This document shows, piece after piece, positions 48,724-56,416 of a stretch of 64,000 bases of DNA (positions are counted from its first letter, which is position 1; every line of letters starts with the position of its first letter). The stretch comes from Pseudomonadota bacterium (lineage in GTDB: Bacteria; Pseudomonadota; Gammaproteobacteria; Burkholderiales; Gallionellaceae). Location: positions 1-64,000 of the forward strand of contig JAJXUI010000013.1 of NCBI GenBank assembly GCA_021782995.1, given 5' to 3'. A model generated the notes under the pieces. The model was given only the letters and a program-made list of their open reading frames with translations. It was not told the DNA's origin and did no database searches. The position numbers were made by a program, and so were the translations under genes.

Positions 48724-49110
48724 ATGATGTTCACATTGAACCTGAAGGCAATTCGAACTGCTGTCCTGCTGGCATTTCTGGCTGTGTCCGGCTTGTTGGT
48801 GGCGGGCGCTGCGCAAGGTTTCCAGCCCGGCAGTAACGGCAGTGTTGCGATTGCCGAATTGCCGCCTGAAGCACAATCCACCCTTCAGCGGATAAAGCAG
48901 GGTGGTCCCTTTCCCTATCCGCGCGACGGCGTGGTGTTCGGCAATTATGAAAAACGCCTGCCCAAAAGGCCGCGCGGGTATTATCATGAATACACGGTGA
49001 AGACACCGGGTGTCCGCAATCGCGGCGCCCGGCGCATCGTGTGTGGTGATGTGACAGCGTGTTATTACACTGATGATCATTACCAGACCTTCAGGCTGAT
49101 ACGGGAGTAA
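48724..49110 (+). CDS. Secreted guanyl-specific ribonuclease (RNase Sa/barnase superfamily)
   Basis: A 128-residue precursor with a signal peptide (about residues 1-32). The mature part aligns closely with Streptomyces RNase Sa: LPPEAQSTLQRI, GGPFPYPRDGVVFGN, GYYHEYTVKTPG and DDHYQTFRLI. The catalytic residues are all present: Glu89, Arg104 and His119 (equivalent to E54, R69, H85 of RNase Sa). Cys107 and Cys113 could form a disulfide. ATG 48724 follows AAGGGG; an ATG at 48703 is in frame but less likely. The inhibitor gene starts 2 nt after the stop. Confidence 0.93.
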   Translation: MMFTLNLKAIRTAVLLAFLAVSGLLVAGAAQGFQPGSNGSVAIAELPPEAQSTLQRIKQGGPFPYPRDGVVFGNYEKRLPKRPRGYYHEYTVKTPGVRNRGARRIVCGDVTACYYTDDHYQTFRLIRE

Positions 49111-49112
49111 GC

Positions 49113-49508
49113 ATGAACCATCTGGCAGCGCGTCTACAGGATGTGAAGGAATCAGGCCTCTACATGGTGACCTGCGAGCTGGATGATGTGCGGCAGGCGG
49201 CAAAGGATGCGGGTTATGCATTGTTTGATATCGACCTGACCGGCATCCACAGCAAGAGCGAATTCCTGGCCATCGTTGCCGAGAAAATCGAGGCACCGGA
49301 ATGGTTTGGCAAGAACTGGGATGCGCTGGCCGATGCACTTTCCGACCTGTCCTGGAAAAATGCGCCGGGTTATGTGATGTTGCTGGTCAACTGCAACGAA
49401 AATTTCAACTTGCTGGCCAATGATCATGATGTGGCACGGGACATCCTCGAAACCACGTCCGAATACTGGAAGTCACAGGGCAAACCATTCTGGGTATTTA
49501 ACTGCTGA
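49113..49508 (+). CDS. Barstar-family ribonuclease inhibitor
   Basis: A 131-residue protein of the barstar family, the cytoplasmic inhibitor of barnase-type RNases. The core FDIDLTGIHSKSEFLAIVAEKIEAPEWFGKNWDALADALSDLSW (seen in parts) matches barstar, including the FGKNWDAL segment at the RNase-binding face. It has no signal peptide. GGGAG lies 5 nt before the ATG. It is the obvious immunity partner for the upstream RNase, protecting the cell from unexported enzyme. Confidence 0.93.
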   Translation: MNHLAARLQDVKESGLYMVTCELDDVRQAAKDAGYALFDIDLTGIHSKSEFLAIVAEKIEAPEWFGKNWDALADALSDLSWKNAPGYVMLLVNCNENFNLLANDHDVARDILETTSEYWKSQGKPFWVFNC

Positions 49509-49514
49509 AAGCTG

Positions 49515-49964
49515 ATGGCCTACAAGCAACCCGTTTCCATACTTGCAGTCATCTACACTACCGCACAGGAAGTGCTGCTGCTGGAACGCGCCGATCATCC
49601 CGGCTACTGGCAGTCTGTCACTGGCAGCCGTGATGGCGAAGAGGAATTGCGCGACACCGTCATCCGCGAAGTGGCAGAGGAAACGGGATTAACACCACAG
49701 CAATATACCCTGCATGACTGGCAATACCAGAACGTGTATGAAATCTATCCGCATTGGCGGCATCGTTATGCACCGGGGGTGACAGAAAATACCGAGCATG
49801 TGTACGGGCTGGAATTGCCGGAAAAAGTCGCGATCAAGATCGCCCCGCGCGAGCATCTGCAATATGCCTGGTTGCCTTTGCAGCAGGCGGCGGATAAATG
49901 TTTTTCTCCCAGCAACCGCGCTGCGGTGCTGCAGCTGCCCCAGCGCAGGCAAAATCCCCCCTAG
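49515..49964 (+). CDS. nudB: Dihydroneopterin triphosphate pyrophosphatase
   Basis: A 149-residue NUDIX hydrolase matching NudB, which removes pyrophosphate from dihydroneopterin triphosphate early in folate synthesis. It starts YKQPVSILAVIYTTAQEVLLLER. The NUDIX box is GSRDGEEELRDTVIREVAEETGL in parts, and WRHRYAPGVTENTEHVYGLELP is characteristic. The last residues (RRQNPP) and the stop lie in a C-rich repeat that starts at 49953, so the natural C-terminus has probably been altered. nudB next to aspS is a common order, here split by the RNase/barstar pair. Confidence 0.9.
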   Translation: MAYKQPVSILAVIYTTAQEVLLLERADHPGYWQSVTGSRDGEEELRDTVIREVAEETGLTPQQYTLHDWQYQNVYEIYPHWRHRYAPGVTENTEHVYGLELPEKVAIKIAPREHLQYAWLPLQQAADKCFSPSNRAAVLQLPQRRQNPP

Positions 49965-50075
49965 CCCCCTTTTGCAAAGTGGGGGATGTGGGTGAAGGGG
50001 ATTCCGGGAGTAGCCGCCAACTCCGGGGTAGTGGATATTCCTCCCTTGGGGAAAGGGAGGTTAGGAGGGATTTGA
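49953..50075. repeat. C-rich palindromic repeats left of the DUF559 gene
   Basis: AATCCCCCCTAGCCCCCTTT ... GTGGGGG ... GAAGGGGATT (49953-50002) forms one palindromic unit. The stretch 50039-50074 (CCTCCCTTGGGG..AAGGGAGGTTAGGAGGGATTT) is a related unit in the opposite sense. They overlap the end of nudB and stop just before the DUF559 gene. Confidence 0.7.
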
Positions 50076-50107
50076 AAGCGTCATGAATTATGAAAACTCA
50101 ATAATTG

Positions 50108-50491
50108 ATGCAGCCCTATAATAAAAACCTGAAGCAATTTTCCAGAACCTTGCGTTCCAGTATGACCAAGGCTGAGCAACACTTATGGCGTCACTTGAGC
50201 AACAGACAAATGTGCGAAATGCAGTTTTACCGGCAGAAGCCATTGCTTTCTTTTATTGTGGATTTCTATTGCCCCGTGGCGAGATTGGTTATAGAGCTTG
50301 ATGGCAGCCAGCATTTTGAACCTGCTAACCAGGAAATAGACCAGAAGCGTGATGAGAAATTGGCACATGCGGGCTTGAAGGTTTTGCGTTTTGACGATAG
50401 ACAGGTGTTGGCCAAGGCCAAGGCCGAGGTGGTACTTGGGGCGATTTATGATGAGCTTGTTCAAAGCGTGAAGAATACTCCCAAAGTCTAA
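50108..50491 (+). CDS. DUF559 (Vsr/MTES_1575-like) nuclease-fold protein
   Basis: A 127-residue DUF559 protein, related in fold to very-short-patch repair endonucleases. Seen are LRSSMTKAEQHLWRHLSNRQ, FYRQKPLLSFIVDFYCPVARLVIELDGSQH (catalytic-type Asp and Glu-Leu-Asp-Gly-Ser-Gln-His in parts), and RDEKLAHAGLKVLRFDDRQVL. Activity is unproven. Its stop codon lies in the right flanking repeat. DUF559 genes bordered by C-rich repeats recur in many bacteria, hinting at mobility. Confidence 0.88.
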   Translation: MQPYNKNLKQFSRTLRSSMTKAEQHLWRHLSNRQMCEMQFYRQKPLLSFIVDFYCPVARLVIELDGSQHFEPANQEIDQKRDEKLAHAGLKVLRFDDRQVLAKAKAEVVLGAIYDELVQSVKNTPKV

Positions 50492-50531
50492 ATCCCCCCT
50501 AACCCCCCTTTGATAAAGTGGGGAACTGGGG
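50490..50531. repeat. C-rich palindromic repeat right of the DUF559 gene
   Basis: AATCCCCCCTAACCCCCCTT TGATAAAGTGGGG, matching the left unit at 49953-49986 in sequence and orientation. Together they bracket DUF559. Confidence 0.7.
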
Positions 50532-50658
50532 TTGTGGTAAATCCATAATCAAGTGGAGAATAATAAAGTTCGCCTTGATCATGCGGGCGGCGAACAGCAT
50601 GAGCGGGGAAGTGCTACCCTATAAATCAAATAGCGAATATTCATTCATACATTTCAAA

Positions 50659-51756
50659 ATGCAAAATACTTCCATTTCCATTCCCTACGACCATCCGGAT
50701 GCGGCGCAACACAGCTGCAGCACCGCGCAGGCATGGGCGAAAAAGCCGCGCGAGCCGCAGCCGGAAGAAAAGGCCGAGCTGATCGCACGTATCAAGAAAT
50801 TATTGAAAGAACAGGATGCCGTGCTGGTCGCGCATTACTATGTGCATTCCGACCTGCAGGATCTGGCCGAAGCCACGGGTGGCTATGTGTCGGATTCGCT
50901 CGACATGGCGCGCTTCGGTCATGAGCATTCTGCGAAAACCCTGGTGGTGGCCGGTGTGCGTTTCATGGGTGAAACCGCCAAGATCCTCAATCCGGAAAAG
51001 CGCGTGCTGATGCCGGACCTCGAAGCGGAATGCTCGCTTGACCTTGGTTGCCCTATCGATGAATTTGCTGCGTTCTGCGATGCCAATCCGGACCGCACCG
51101 TGGTGGTGTATGCCAACACCAGCGCGGCAGTCAAAGCGCGAGCAGACTGGATGGTGACCAGCTCGATTGCGCTGCCCATCGTCAAGCATTTGAAGGAACA
51201 GGGCAAGAAAATCCTGTGGGCGCCGGACCGCCATCTCGGCCGTTACATCCAGGAACAGACCGGTGCCGACATGCTGCTGTGGCAGGGTTCGTGCGTGGTG
51301 CATGACGAATTCAAGATGAATGCGCTGGAAGAACTGATGGCCAAGCATCCCGCAGCCAAGGTGCTGGTGCATCCCGAATCGCCGCGTTCGATTGTCGCGC
51401 TGGCCGATGTGGTGGGCTCCACCACGCAGCTGATCGCCGCCTCACAGAAAATGGATGCGCAGGAATTCATTGTCGCCACCGACAACGGCATCCTGCACAA
51501 GATGCGTACCTTGTCGCCGCATAAATTATTTCTTGAGGCGCCCACCAAGGGCTATGGCGCCAACTGTGTGAGCTGCAACCACTGCCCGTGGATGGCGATG
51601 AATGGGTTGGTGAATCTGGCGGAGGTGCTGGAGCAGGGGCATAACGAGATTCATATTGACCGGGCGCTGGGGGAGAGGGCGAAGGTGTCGATACAGAGGA
51701 TGCTGGATTTTGCGAAGCAGATTAATCTGCCGACGAGGAATTTGGGGAATGCTTGA
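50659..51756 (+). CDS. nadA: Quinolinate synthase A
   Basis: NadA condenses iminoaspartate with dihydroxyacetone phosphate to quinolinate in NAD synthesis, using a 4Fe-4S cluster. The 365-residue protein has cluster ligands Cys125 ([10 protein letters not shown]), Cys212 (GSCVVHDEF) and Cys309 ([10 protein letters not shown]), spaced as in E. coli (87 and 97 residues apart). [25 protein letters not shown] (in parts) is the substrate domain. ATG 50659 is chosen for its fit to family N-termini; a longer frame starts in the repeat. nadB and nadC are not in the window. Confidence 0.95.
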   Translation: MQNTSISIPYDHPDAAQHSCSTAQAWAKKPREPQPEEKAELIARIKKLLKEQDAVLVAHYYVHSDLQDLAEATGGYVSDSLDMARFGHEHSAKTLVVAGVRFMGETAKILNPEKRVLMPDLEAECSLDLGCPIDEFAAFCDANPDRTVVVYANTSAAVKARADWMVTSSIALPIVKHLKEQGKKILWAPDRHLGRYIQEQTGADMLLWQGSCVVHDEFKMNALEELMAKHPAAKVLVHPESPRSIVALADVVGSTTQLIAASQKMDAQEFIVATDNGILHKMRTLSPHKLFLEAPTKGYGANCVSCNHCPWMAMNGLVNLAEVLEQGHNEIHIDRALGERAKVSIQRMLDFAKQINLPTRNLGNA

Positions 51757-52196
51757 TGAGCATAGATTTCAAGTTTAAGAAAATTACTTACTCAGAGCTA
51801 AATGCTTGCCAGAAGGAAAATTATAATTTTCAGAAATTAGCTGCGCATTTGGCTGATTACGGTTTTAACTGCATGTGGCTCAATGATGATTGGCAAGGGG
51901 CAGATTTTATAGCGTGTCATATTGACGGGGAGATGTTTCTAAAAGTTCAGCTTAAAGGAAGGCTGACTTTTGATGCAAAGTATAAAGATAAAGAAATATA
52001 TGTAGCATTTCGGGAGAGTAATCAGTGGTATTTATATCCACACGACACTCTCTGTAGTGAGTTAATCAGTTTGGGATTTATGAAAGATTCAAAATCCTGG
52101 GTAGAGGATGGCGTGTATAGTTGGCCTAAACTGCCAAAGGATCTGCTTACTTATCTTGAAAAATATCTTGTATTGAATTTGGAGAAAGACAGGTGA
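51756..52196 (+). CDS. Small nuclease-like protein, function unknown
   Basis: A 146-residue protein that I cannot assign firmly. The middle part reads YGFNCMWLNDDWQGADFIACHIDGEMFLKVQLKGRLTFD (in two pieces). The Asp in GADFIA followed after some residues by Val-Gln-Leu-Lys resembles PD-(D/E)xK or QxK nuclease cores as in some homing or restriction enzymes. There are no membrane segments. It is AT-rich compared with nadA. Its ATG overlaps the nadA stop (TGATG), so it is read through from nadA. It lies at the edge of the large repeat region and is probably acquired. Confidence 0.7.
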   Translation: MSIDFKFKKITYSELNACQKENYNFQKLAAHLADYGFNCMWLNDDWQGADFIACHIDGEMFLKVQLKGRLTFDAKYKDKEIYVAFRESNQWYLYPHDTLCSELISLGFMKDSKSWVEDGVYSWPKLPKDLLTYLEKYLVLNLEKDR

Positions 52197-52229
52197 ATTT
52201 CAATAATTGAAAACCGTCGGAGGTGGCTC

Positions 52230-52262
52230 GTAGGTTGGGCAGAGTACAACGAAGCCCAACAA
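52230..52262. repeat. GTAGGTTGGG repeat, short copy
   Basis: GTAGGTTGGGC-agagtacaacgaa-GCCCAAC, same family as 4397-4472. It sits between two near-identical AAAACCGTCGG segments (52210-52221 and 52267-52276), as if inserted into the dispersed repeat. Confidence 0.6.
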
Positions 52263-52270
52263 TTCAAAAC

Positions 52271-52499
52271 CGTCGGGGGCAGCCCGACTGCTGGTTACCT
52301 TTCTTGCTTCGCCAAGAAAGGTAACCCAAAGAAGGCGACCCCAGTTCCGCCATCCCTGCGGGATTCCCTGTGTTGCTCGATTGATCAGGCGGCTGCGGAA
52401 CTCGCACGATCCACTTCGTGGCCACGTGCTCAAACAGTCCTCGCCGACATCCCCCGATCAATCTGCGCTACTCGGTGGCGGATATGGGGACCCAAAATC
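52271..52499. repeat. Dispersed repeat, copy 2, with perfect 13-bp hairpin
   Basis: Second copy of the element at 1966-2246. The hairpin GGTTACCTTTCTT-gcttcgcc-AAGAAAGGTAACC (52293-52326) is perfect and keeps the same 8-nt loop as copies 1 and 3 while the stem differs. It forms the left arm of a large imperfect palindrome with copy 3. Confidence 0.78.
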
Positions 52500-52617
52500 A
52501 AAGGCGAAATCAAAAACGGCTTTGTGTGAGGGCGCATGCGCCCTCACGTGTATTTGGTTTTGAAATGGTGTGCGCTTCGCGCACACCGGGTTTGGTTTTT
52601 CGATTTTGGGTCCCCAT
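52484..52617. repeat. Nested palindromes at the centre of the large inverted repeat
   Basis: ATGGGGACCCAAAATC (52484-52499) is exactly complementary to 52602-52617. Inside lie a perfect 22-bp palindrome (52526-52547; half GTGAGGGCGCA) and the hairpin GGTGTGCGC-ttc-GCGCACACC (52567-52587). Confidence 0.8.
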
Positions 52618-52822
52618 GTGCGCCGCCGAGAAAAATCGCCATCAGGCGGAGGGGTAGGCGAGGACTGTCTGAGCACGAAGTGCGAGTTCCGCAGCCCCGC
52701 TTGATGGCGATTTTTGGAGGGTACCCCGCAGGGGCGGGAAACCTGGGGTCGCCTTTTCTTTCGTTACTTTCTTTTGGCGAAGCAAAAGAAAGTGACCAGC
52801 TGTCGGGCTGCCCCCGACGGTT
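52602..52822. repeat. Dispersed repeat, copy 3, inverted relative to copy 2
   Basis: Reverse-oriented copy: CGAGGACTGTCTGAGCAC, GTTCCGCAGCC and CTGGGGTCGCC are complements of blocks in copies 1 and 2. Its hairpin is GTTACTTTCTTTT-ggcgaagc-AAAAGAAAGTGAC (52763-52796). The 680 bp between 52197 and 52876 hold only these repeats; no gene is supported. Confidence 0.75.
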
Positions 52823-52876
52823 TAGATTTTGAGTTCAAAACTATAGGATATCATTGCAATTAGCACATTCTCCAAA

Positions 52877-53095
52877 CTAATCTCCACCTGTCGATAATAT
52901 AACTTCTCCAATTCCTCTTTTCCCCCAAGGGGTGGTTTCTGAGAGCATATTTCCACCAGCTGATGGGCCTTTAAGGTGAATGTGACCTTGCTGATTTTTT
53001 AATTCTTCCAGTTTGCATATAAGTAAATTCAAACCGGTGTTATCACAATCTATCGTGATATTTTTTTGTTCTGGATCATAATAAAAGCTCAACAT
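52877..53095 (-). CDS. Imm32-like small immunity protein (orphan)
   Basis: A 72-residue protein: a short strand-rich start (SFYYDPEQKNITIDCDNTGL), a helix LLICKLEELKNQQ, then HIHLKGPSAGGNMLSE. This pattern resembles the Imm32 family of polymorphic-toxin immunity proteins (H-x-H-L ... GG-x-x-L-S). AGGAG lies 5-6 nt before the ATG. No matching toxin is adjacent, so it may be an orphan immunity gene or a relic. It is AT-rich like the nuclease-like gene across the repeats. Confidence 0.6.
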   Translation of the reverse strand: MLSFYYDPEQKNITIDCDNTGLNLLICKLEELKNQQGHIHLKGPSAGGNMLSETTPWGKRGIGEVILSTGGD

Positions 53096-53125
53096 TTCAT
53101 CTCCTAAGACGTTTCTAGTTGCGCG

Positions 53126-53160
53126 ATATATAACATTATGAATAAATTGAATTAATTTAA
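53126..53160. repeat. AT-rich boundary stretch
   Basis: ATATATAACATTATGAATAA followed by ATTGAATTAATTTAA, between the Imm32-like gene and ald, overlapping the ald 3' end. It shares TTGA..TTAATTTAA-type blocks with 46855-46884. Confidence 0.4.
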
Positions 53161-54264
53161 TAGGCTGTCCGCCGCCATATACGGCAACTCCATCTCCTCC
53201 GCCAATACCGCCAGCGTCAGATGCCCCTGATGCACATTCAGTCCATTCTTCAAGCCTGCATCCTGCCGCATCGCCTGTTCCACCCCATGGTTCGTCATCG
53301 CCAGCAGATAAGGCAGCGTGGCATGCGTCAACGCCAGTGTAGAGGTGCGCGCTGTAGCGGCCGGCATGTTGGTGACGCAGTAATGCACCACACCCTCTTC
53401 CACATACAGCGGATTGCTGTGCGTGGTGGGGCGGGAGGTTTCGGTGCAGCCGCCCTGGTCGATGGCGACATCCACCAGCACCGAGCCGGGCCGCATTTTC
53501 TGTAATAGTTTTCTCGTAATCAGTTTGGGTGCATGTTTGCCGGGCAGAAGCACAGCGCCTACCACCAGATCGGCTTCGCTGACACTTTCTTCGATGGCCA
53601 AGGCTTCGGAGAAAAGGGTTTTCAATTGGCTGCCGAATACTTCTTCCAGATGGCGCAGTTGAGCGCTGCGGTTATCCAGCAGCGTCACATCAGCACCGAT
53701 GCCCAGTGCAATGCGTGCGGCATTGCTGCCGACGATGCCGCCACCCAGTATGGTCACCTTGCCAGGTGGCACGCCCGGCACGCCCGGCAACAGAACGCCA
53801 CTGCCGCCATTGGCCATTGTCAGTGCCCATGCGCCCATCTGGATGGAGAGTCGCCCTGCAACGGCAGACATAGGGGTGAGCAGGGGCAGCAAACCTTGCG
53901 CATCGGTGACCGTTTCATAGGCGATACAGGTTGCACCGCTGTGCAGAAGGCTCAAGGTGAGTTCTTTCGAAGCGGCAAGATGCAGGTAGCAGAACAGGGT
54001 GAGGTTTTTATGCAGCAGTTTGATTTCGGCGGGTTGCGGTTCCTTGACCTTGATCACCAGGTCGCAGGCATATACCTGTTCCGGTCCGGCGACGATGCTG
54101 GCTCCCGCAGTCATGTATTGTTCATCGCTGAAGCCGCAGGCCCTGCCTGCCGCTGTTTCCACTAAAATTTCATGGCCGGCGTCATATAGTACACGGCTAC
54201 CGGCCGGGGTGAGGCCGACTCGGAATTCATGATCCTTGATTTCTCTGGGTACGCCGATACGCAT
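53152..54264 (-). CDS. ald: Alanine dehydrogenase
   Basis: Ald reversibly converts L-alanine to pyruvate and ammonia with NAD. The 370-residue protein starts [20 protein letters not shown] with the substrate-binding Arg; LVIKVKEPQ carries the conserved Lys and Glu. [10 protein letters not shown] includes the active-site His. The NAD fold is [19 protein letters not shown], and [17 protein letters not shown] with the catalytic Asp follows. GGAGA lies 6-7 nt before ATG 54264; the longer frame to 54345 is not supported. Confidence 0.95.
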   Translation of the reverse strand: MRIGVPREIKDHEFRVGLTPAGSRVLYDAGHEILVETAAGRACGFSDEQYMTAGASIVAGPEQVYACDLVIKVKEPQPAEIKLLHKNLTLFCYLHLAASKELTLSLLHSGATCIAYETVTDAQGLLPLLTPMSAVAGRLSIQMGAWALTMANGGSGVLLPGVPGVPPGKVTILGGGIVGSNAARIALGIGADVTLLDNRSAQLRHLEEVFGSQLKTLFSEALAIEESVSEADLVVGAVLLPGKHAPKLITRKLLQKMRPGSVLVDVAIDQGGCTETSRPTTHSNPLYVEEGVVHYCVTNMPAATARTSTLALTHATLPYLLAMTNHGVEQAMRQDAGLKNGLNVHQGHLTLAVLAEEMELPYMAADSLLN

Positions 54265-54313
54265 GCAGGTTCTCCGTGAAGGTTGGGGATGCGTGATGCC
54301 TTGGATTGCGGGT

Positions 54314-54341
54314 AAGATAATATGGTCTATAGTCTTATCTT
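54314..54341. promoter_or_regulatory. Inverted repeat between ald and the EEP gene
   Basis: AAGATAA - 14 nt - TTATCTT lies in the 97-bp divergent promoter region. The spacer holds TATGGT/TATAGT, possible -10 boxes. It is a candidate operator for one or both genes. Confidence 0.4.
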
Positions 54342-54361
54342 GCAAAAATTTGGTTGATCAG

Positions 54362-55105
54362 ATGATAAAAGTAGCAACCTACAATATCCACAAGGGGTAT
54401 TCCCAGTTCAACCGCCGCTTTGTGCTGCATGAGTTGCGCGAGCGCTTGCATGATCTCAATGCCGATATTGTTTTCCTGCAGGAGGTCAAGGGTGCAGACC
54501 GGCGCAGCAGGCCGCGCCACCATTTTGATGGTGCCCACCCGCAGCATGAATTTCTCGCCGGTGAAAGCTGGTTGCACCATGCCTATGGCAAGAATTCGGT
54601 GTATGAGTCCGGCCATCATGGCAACGCGATACTCAGCCGCTTCCCCATCCTGAAGTGGGACAACCAGGATATCTCGGCCCACCGTTTTGAAAGCCGCGGT
54701 TTGCTGCATTGCGAATTGCAGATTCCCGGCACTGACAAGATCCTTCATAGCTTGTGTGTGCACCTGGGGCTGTTTTCGCGTGGGCGAATTCAGCAGATGG
54801 AGGAGCTGGTGAAGCGGGTCAACGCCATTGTGCCGGATGATGCACCGATGATCATTGCGGGCGATTTCAATGACTGGCGCAATCATGCGGAGGAGGTGAT
54901 GGTGCAGCAGCTGCATGTGAAAGAAGCCTTTGAAAACAGCTCAGGCAAACTGGCGCGTACCTATCCTTGCAAGCTGCCCTTGCTGCGCATGGATCGCATC
55001 TATGTGCGCGGGCTGCATATCCGGCATGCCGAGGTTCATGCACATGCGCCATGGAGCCGTATTTCGGATCATGCCGCGCTGACAGCCGGCCTTGCCTTGC
55101 CCTGA
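54362..55105 (+). CDS. Endonuclease/exonuclease/phosphatase-family protein
   Basis: A 247-residue EEP-fold protein. Seen are the start VATYNIHKGYSQFNRRFVL (catalytic Asn), DIVFLQEVKG (metal-binding Glu), HGNAILSRFPI, APMIIAGDFNDWRN (Asp, Asn) and SRISDHAALTAGL (Asp-His). Together with the cardiolipin synthase gene 3 nt downstream it belongs to the YbhP-clsB pair known from E. coli. The substrate (nucleic acid or phospholipid phosphate) is not established. Confidence 0.9.
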   Translation: MIKVATYNIHKGYSQFNRRFVLHELRERLHDLNADIVFLQEVKGADRRSRPRHHFDGAHPQHEFLAGESWLHHAYGKNSVYESGHHGNAILSRFPILKWDNQDISAHRFESRGLLHCELQIPGTDKILHSLCVHLGLFSRGRIQQMEELVKRVNAIVPDDAPMIIAGDFNDWRNHAEEVMVQQLHVKEAFENSSGKLARTYPCKLPLLRMDRIYVRGLHIRHAEVHAHAPWSRISDHAALTAGLALP

Positions 55106-55108
55106 TTC

Positions 55109-56272
55109 ATGAATATTCCCCATCATGTTGCTGGCCATACGCTGATATTGCTGCGCAATGGTGAAGATTATTTTCCCCGGTTGATCGAGGCGATCGATAA
55201 GGCTTCATCTTTTGTATACCTTGAAAGCTATATTTTTGCGGCCGACGAAGCGGGGCGTTCGGTCACGGATGCACTGAAGCGTGCAGCATCGCGCGGCGTG
55301 CGAGTGCACCTGTTACTGGATGGTTATGGTTCGCTGGAATTGCCGGTGGCATGGGAGCAGGAGCTGGTTCAGGCCGGTATCCTGGTGTTGTGGTTCCGCC
55401 GGCAGCTGGGCTGGCTCAGTTTGCAGCGTTCACAGCTGCGCAGGCTGCATCGCAAGCTGGTTGTCATAGATGACATGCAGGCTTTTCTCGGCGGGGTGAA
55501 TATCGTGAAGGATCATCCTGATGGCATACCATCGCCACGACTTGACTACATGGTGCTGGTCGAAGGCGTGATCGTGCGCAGAATCCATCTTGCCATGCAG
55601 CGCCTGTGGAAACTGGTGGCCTGGATCAATCTGCGGCAGCGGGGCAGCCATGAAAAAATCCGCCTGCCTGCACGCCAGCCGGATGCGGCAGTGCAATTCC
55701 TGATGCGGGACAACTTCCGGCATCGCCGGGATATCGAGCATGCTTATCTGCAGGCCATCGAGAGTGCACAGCAGGAAATCCTCATTGCCAACGCCTATTT
55801 CCTGCCCGGTCGCCGCTTCCGCAAGGCGCTGCTGGAGCGGGCACGTGCCGGCGTGCGCGTCATCCTGCTGCTGCAGGGGCGCGTGGAATATCGTTTGCAG
55901 CACTATGCGACACTGGCCCTGTATGACGAGCTGCTCAAGAGCGGTATCGAGATTCATGAATATCTTGCAAGCTATCTGCATGCCAAGGTGGCCGTAATCG
56001 ATGGCAAATGGTCGACGGTTGGCTCCTCCAATATCGACCCTTTCAGTTTGTGGCTGGCGCGTGAAGCCAACATCGTGGTGCGGGATGCCGGGTTTGCCGC
56101 AGACCTGCGTGAAGACCTGATGCAGCAGATCGCCCAGCATGCACGCCGCATCGTGAGCCCGGACTGGCGCAAGTGGAATGTATTTTCCTGGGCGGGGAGC
56201 AAGTGCAGCTATTTGTTAATGCGCCTGCTTACCGGCTTGATCGGGCGTGAACGTGGGCGGGATGACATCTGA
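55109..56272 (+). CDS. clsB: Cardiolipin synthase B
   Basis: A 387-residue phospholipase D-family enzyme with two HKD motifs: LHRKLVVIDDMQAFLGGVN and YLHAKVAVIDGKWSTVGSSN. This and the ClsB-like start (ILLRNGEDYFPRLIEAIDKA) fit ClsB, which makes cardiolipin (or phosphatidylglycerol) at the inner membrane. It lacks the N-terminal membrane helices of ClsA. The start lies 3 nt after the upstream EEP gene. Confidence 0.92.
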   Translation: MNIPHHVAGHTLILLRNGEDYFPRLIEAIDKASSFVYLESYIFAADEAGRSVTDALKRAASRGVRVHLLLDGYGSLELPVAWEQELVQAGILVLWFRRQLGWLSLQRSQLRRLHRKLVVIDDMQAFLGGVNIVKDHPDGIPSPRLDYMVLVEGVIVRRIHLAMQRLWKLVAWINLRQRGSHEKIRLPARQPDAAVQFLMRDNFRHRRDIEHAYLQAIESAQQEILIANAYFLPGRRFRKALLERARAGVRVILLLQGRVEYRLQHYATLALYDELLKSGIEIHEYLASYLHAKVAVIDGKWSTVGSSNIDPFSLWLAREANIVVRDAGFAADLREDLMQQIAQHARRIVSPDWRKWNVFSWAGSKCSYLLMRLLTGLIGRERGRDDI

Positions 56273-56299
56273 GCAATCAGGTACACAATCTTGCTGAAA

Positions 56300-56327
56300 T
56301 TTGGTGCGATATGCCCGGGTTTGGTGC
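56300..56327 (+). promoter_or_regulatory. Direct repeats TTTGGTGC, candidate enhancer for the sigma54 promoter
   Basis: TTTGGTGC occurs at 56300-56307 and 56320-56327, a period of 20 nt (two helical turns), about 90-117 bases before the predicted start at 56417. Position and phasing fit upstream activator sites for a bacterial enhancer-binding protein. Confidence 0.5.
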
Positions 56328-56390
56328 CAATATTAGCTGCGCAGAGTTTGCGAATTTCTTAACCTTTTGAATAAATTAAACAATAACATC

Positions 56391-56406
56391 TGGCACAGCA
56401 ATTGCT
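56391..56406 (+). promoter_or_regulatory. Sigma54 (-24/-12) promoter
   Basis: TGGCACAGCAATTGCT matches the consensus TGGCAC-N5-TTGCW exactly. The GG and GC pairs are 12 apart as required. The predicted transcription start is near 56417, with no open reading frame of note behind it but with RNA hairpins and a terminator. Confidence 0.75.
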
Positions 56407-56416
56407 CATGTATGAC

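Noticed and set aside
48259-49338. 359-codon minus-strand frame across aspS and the RNase gene
   Set aside because: Overlaps three well-supported plus-strand genes and encodes compositionally biased sequence.
52200-52876. Insertion sequence or integron cassette in the repeat region
   Set aside because: Inverted repeats are present, but no transposase or integrase frame; treated as non-coding repeats.
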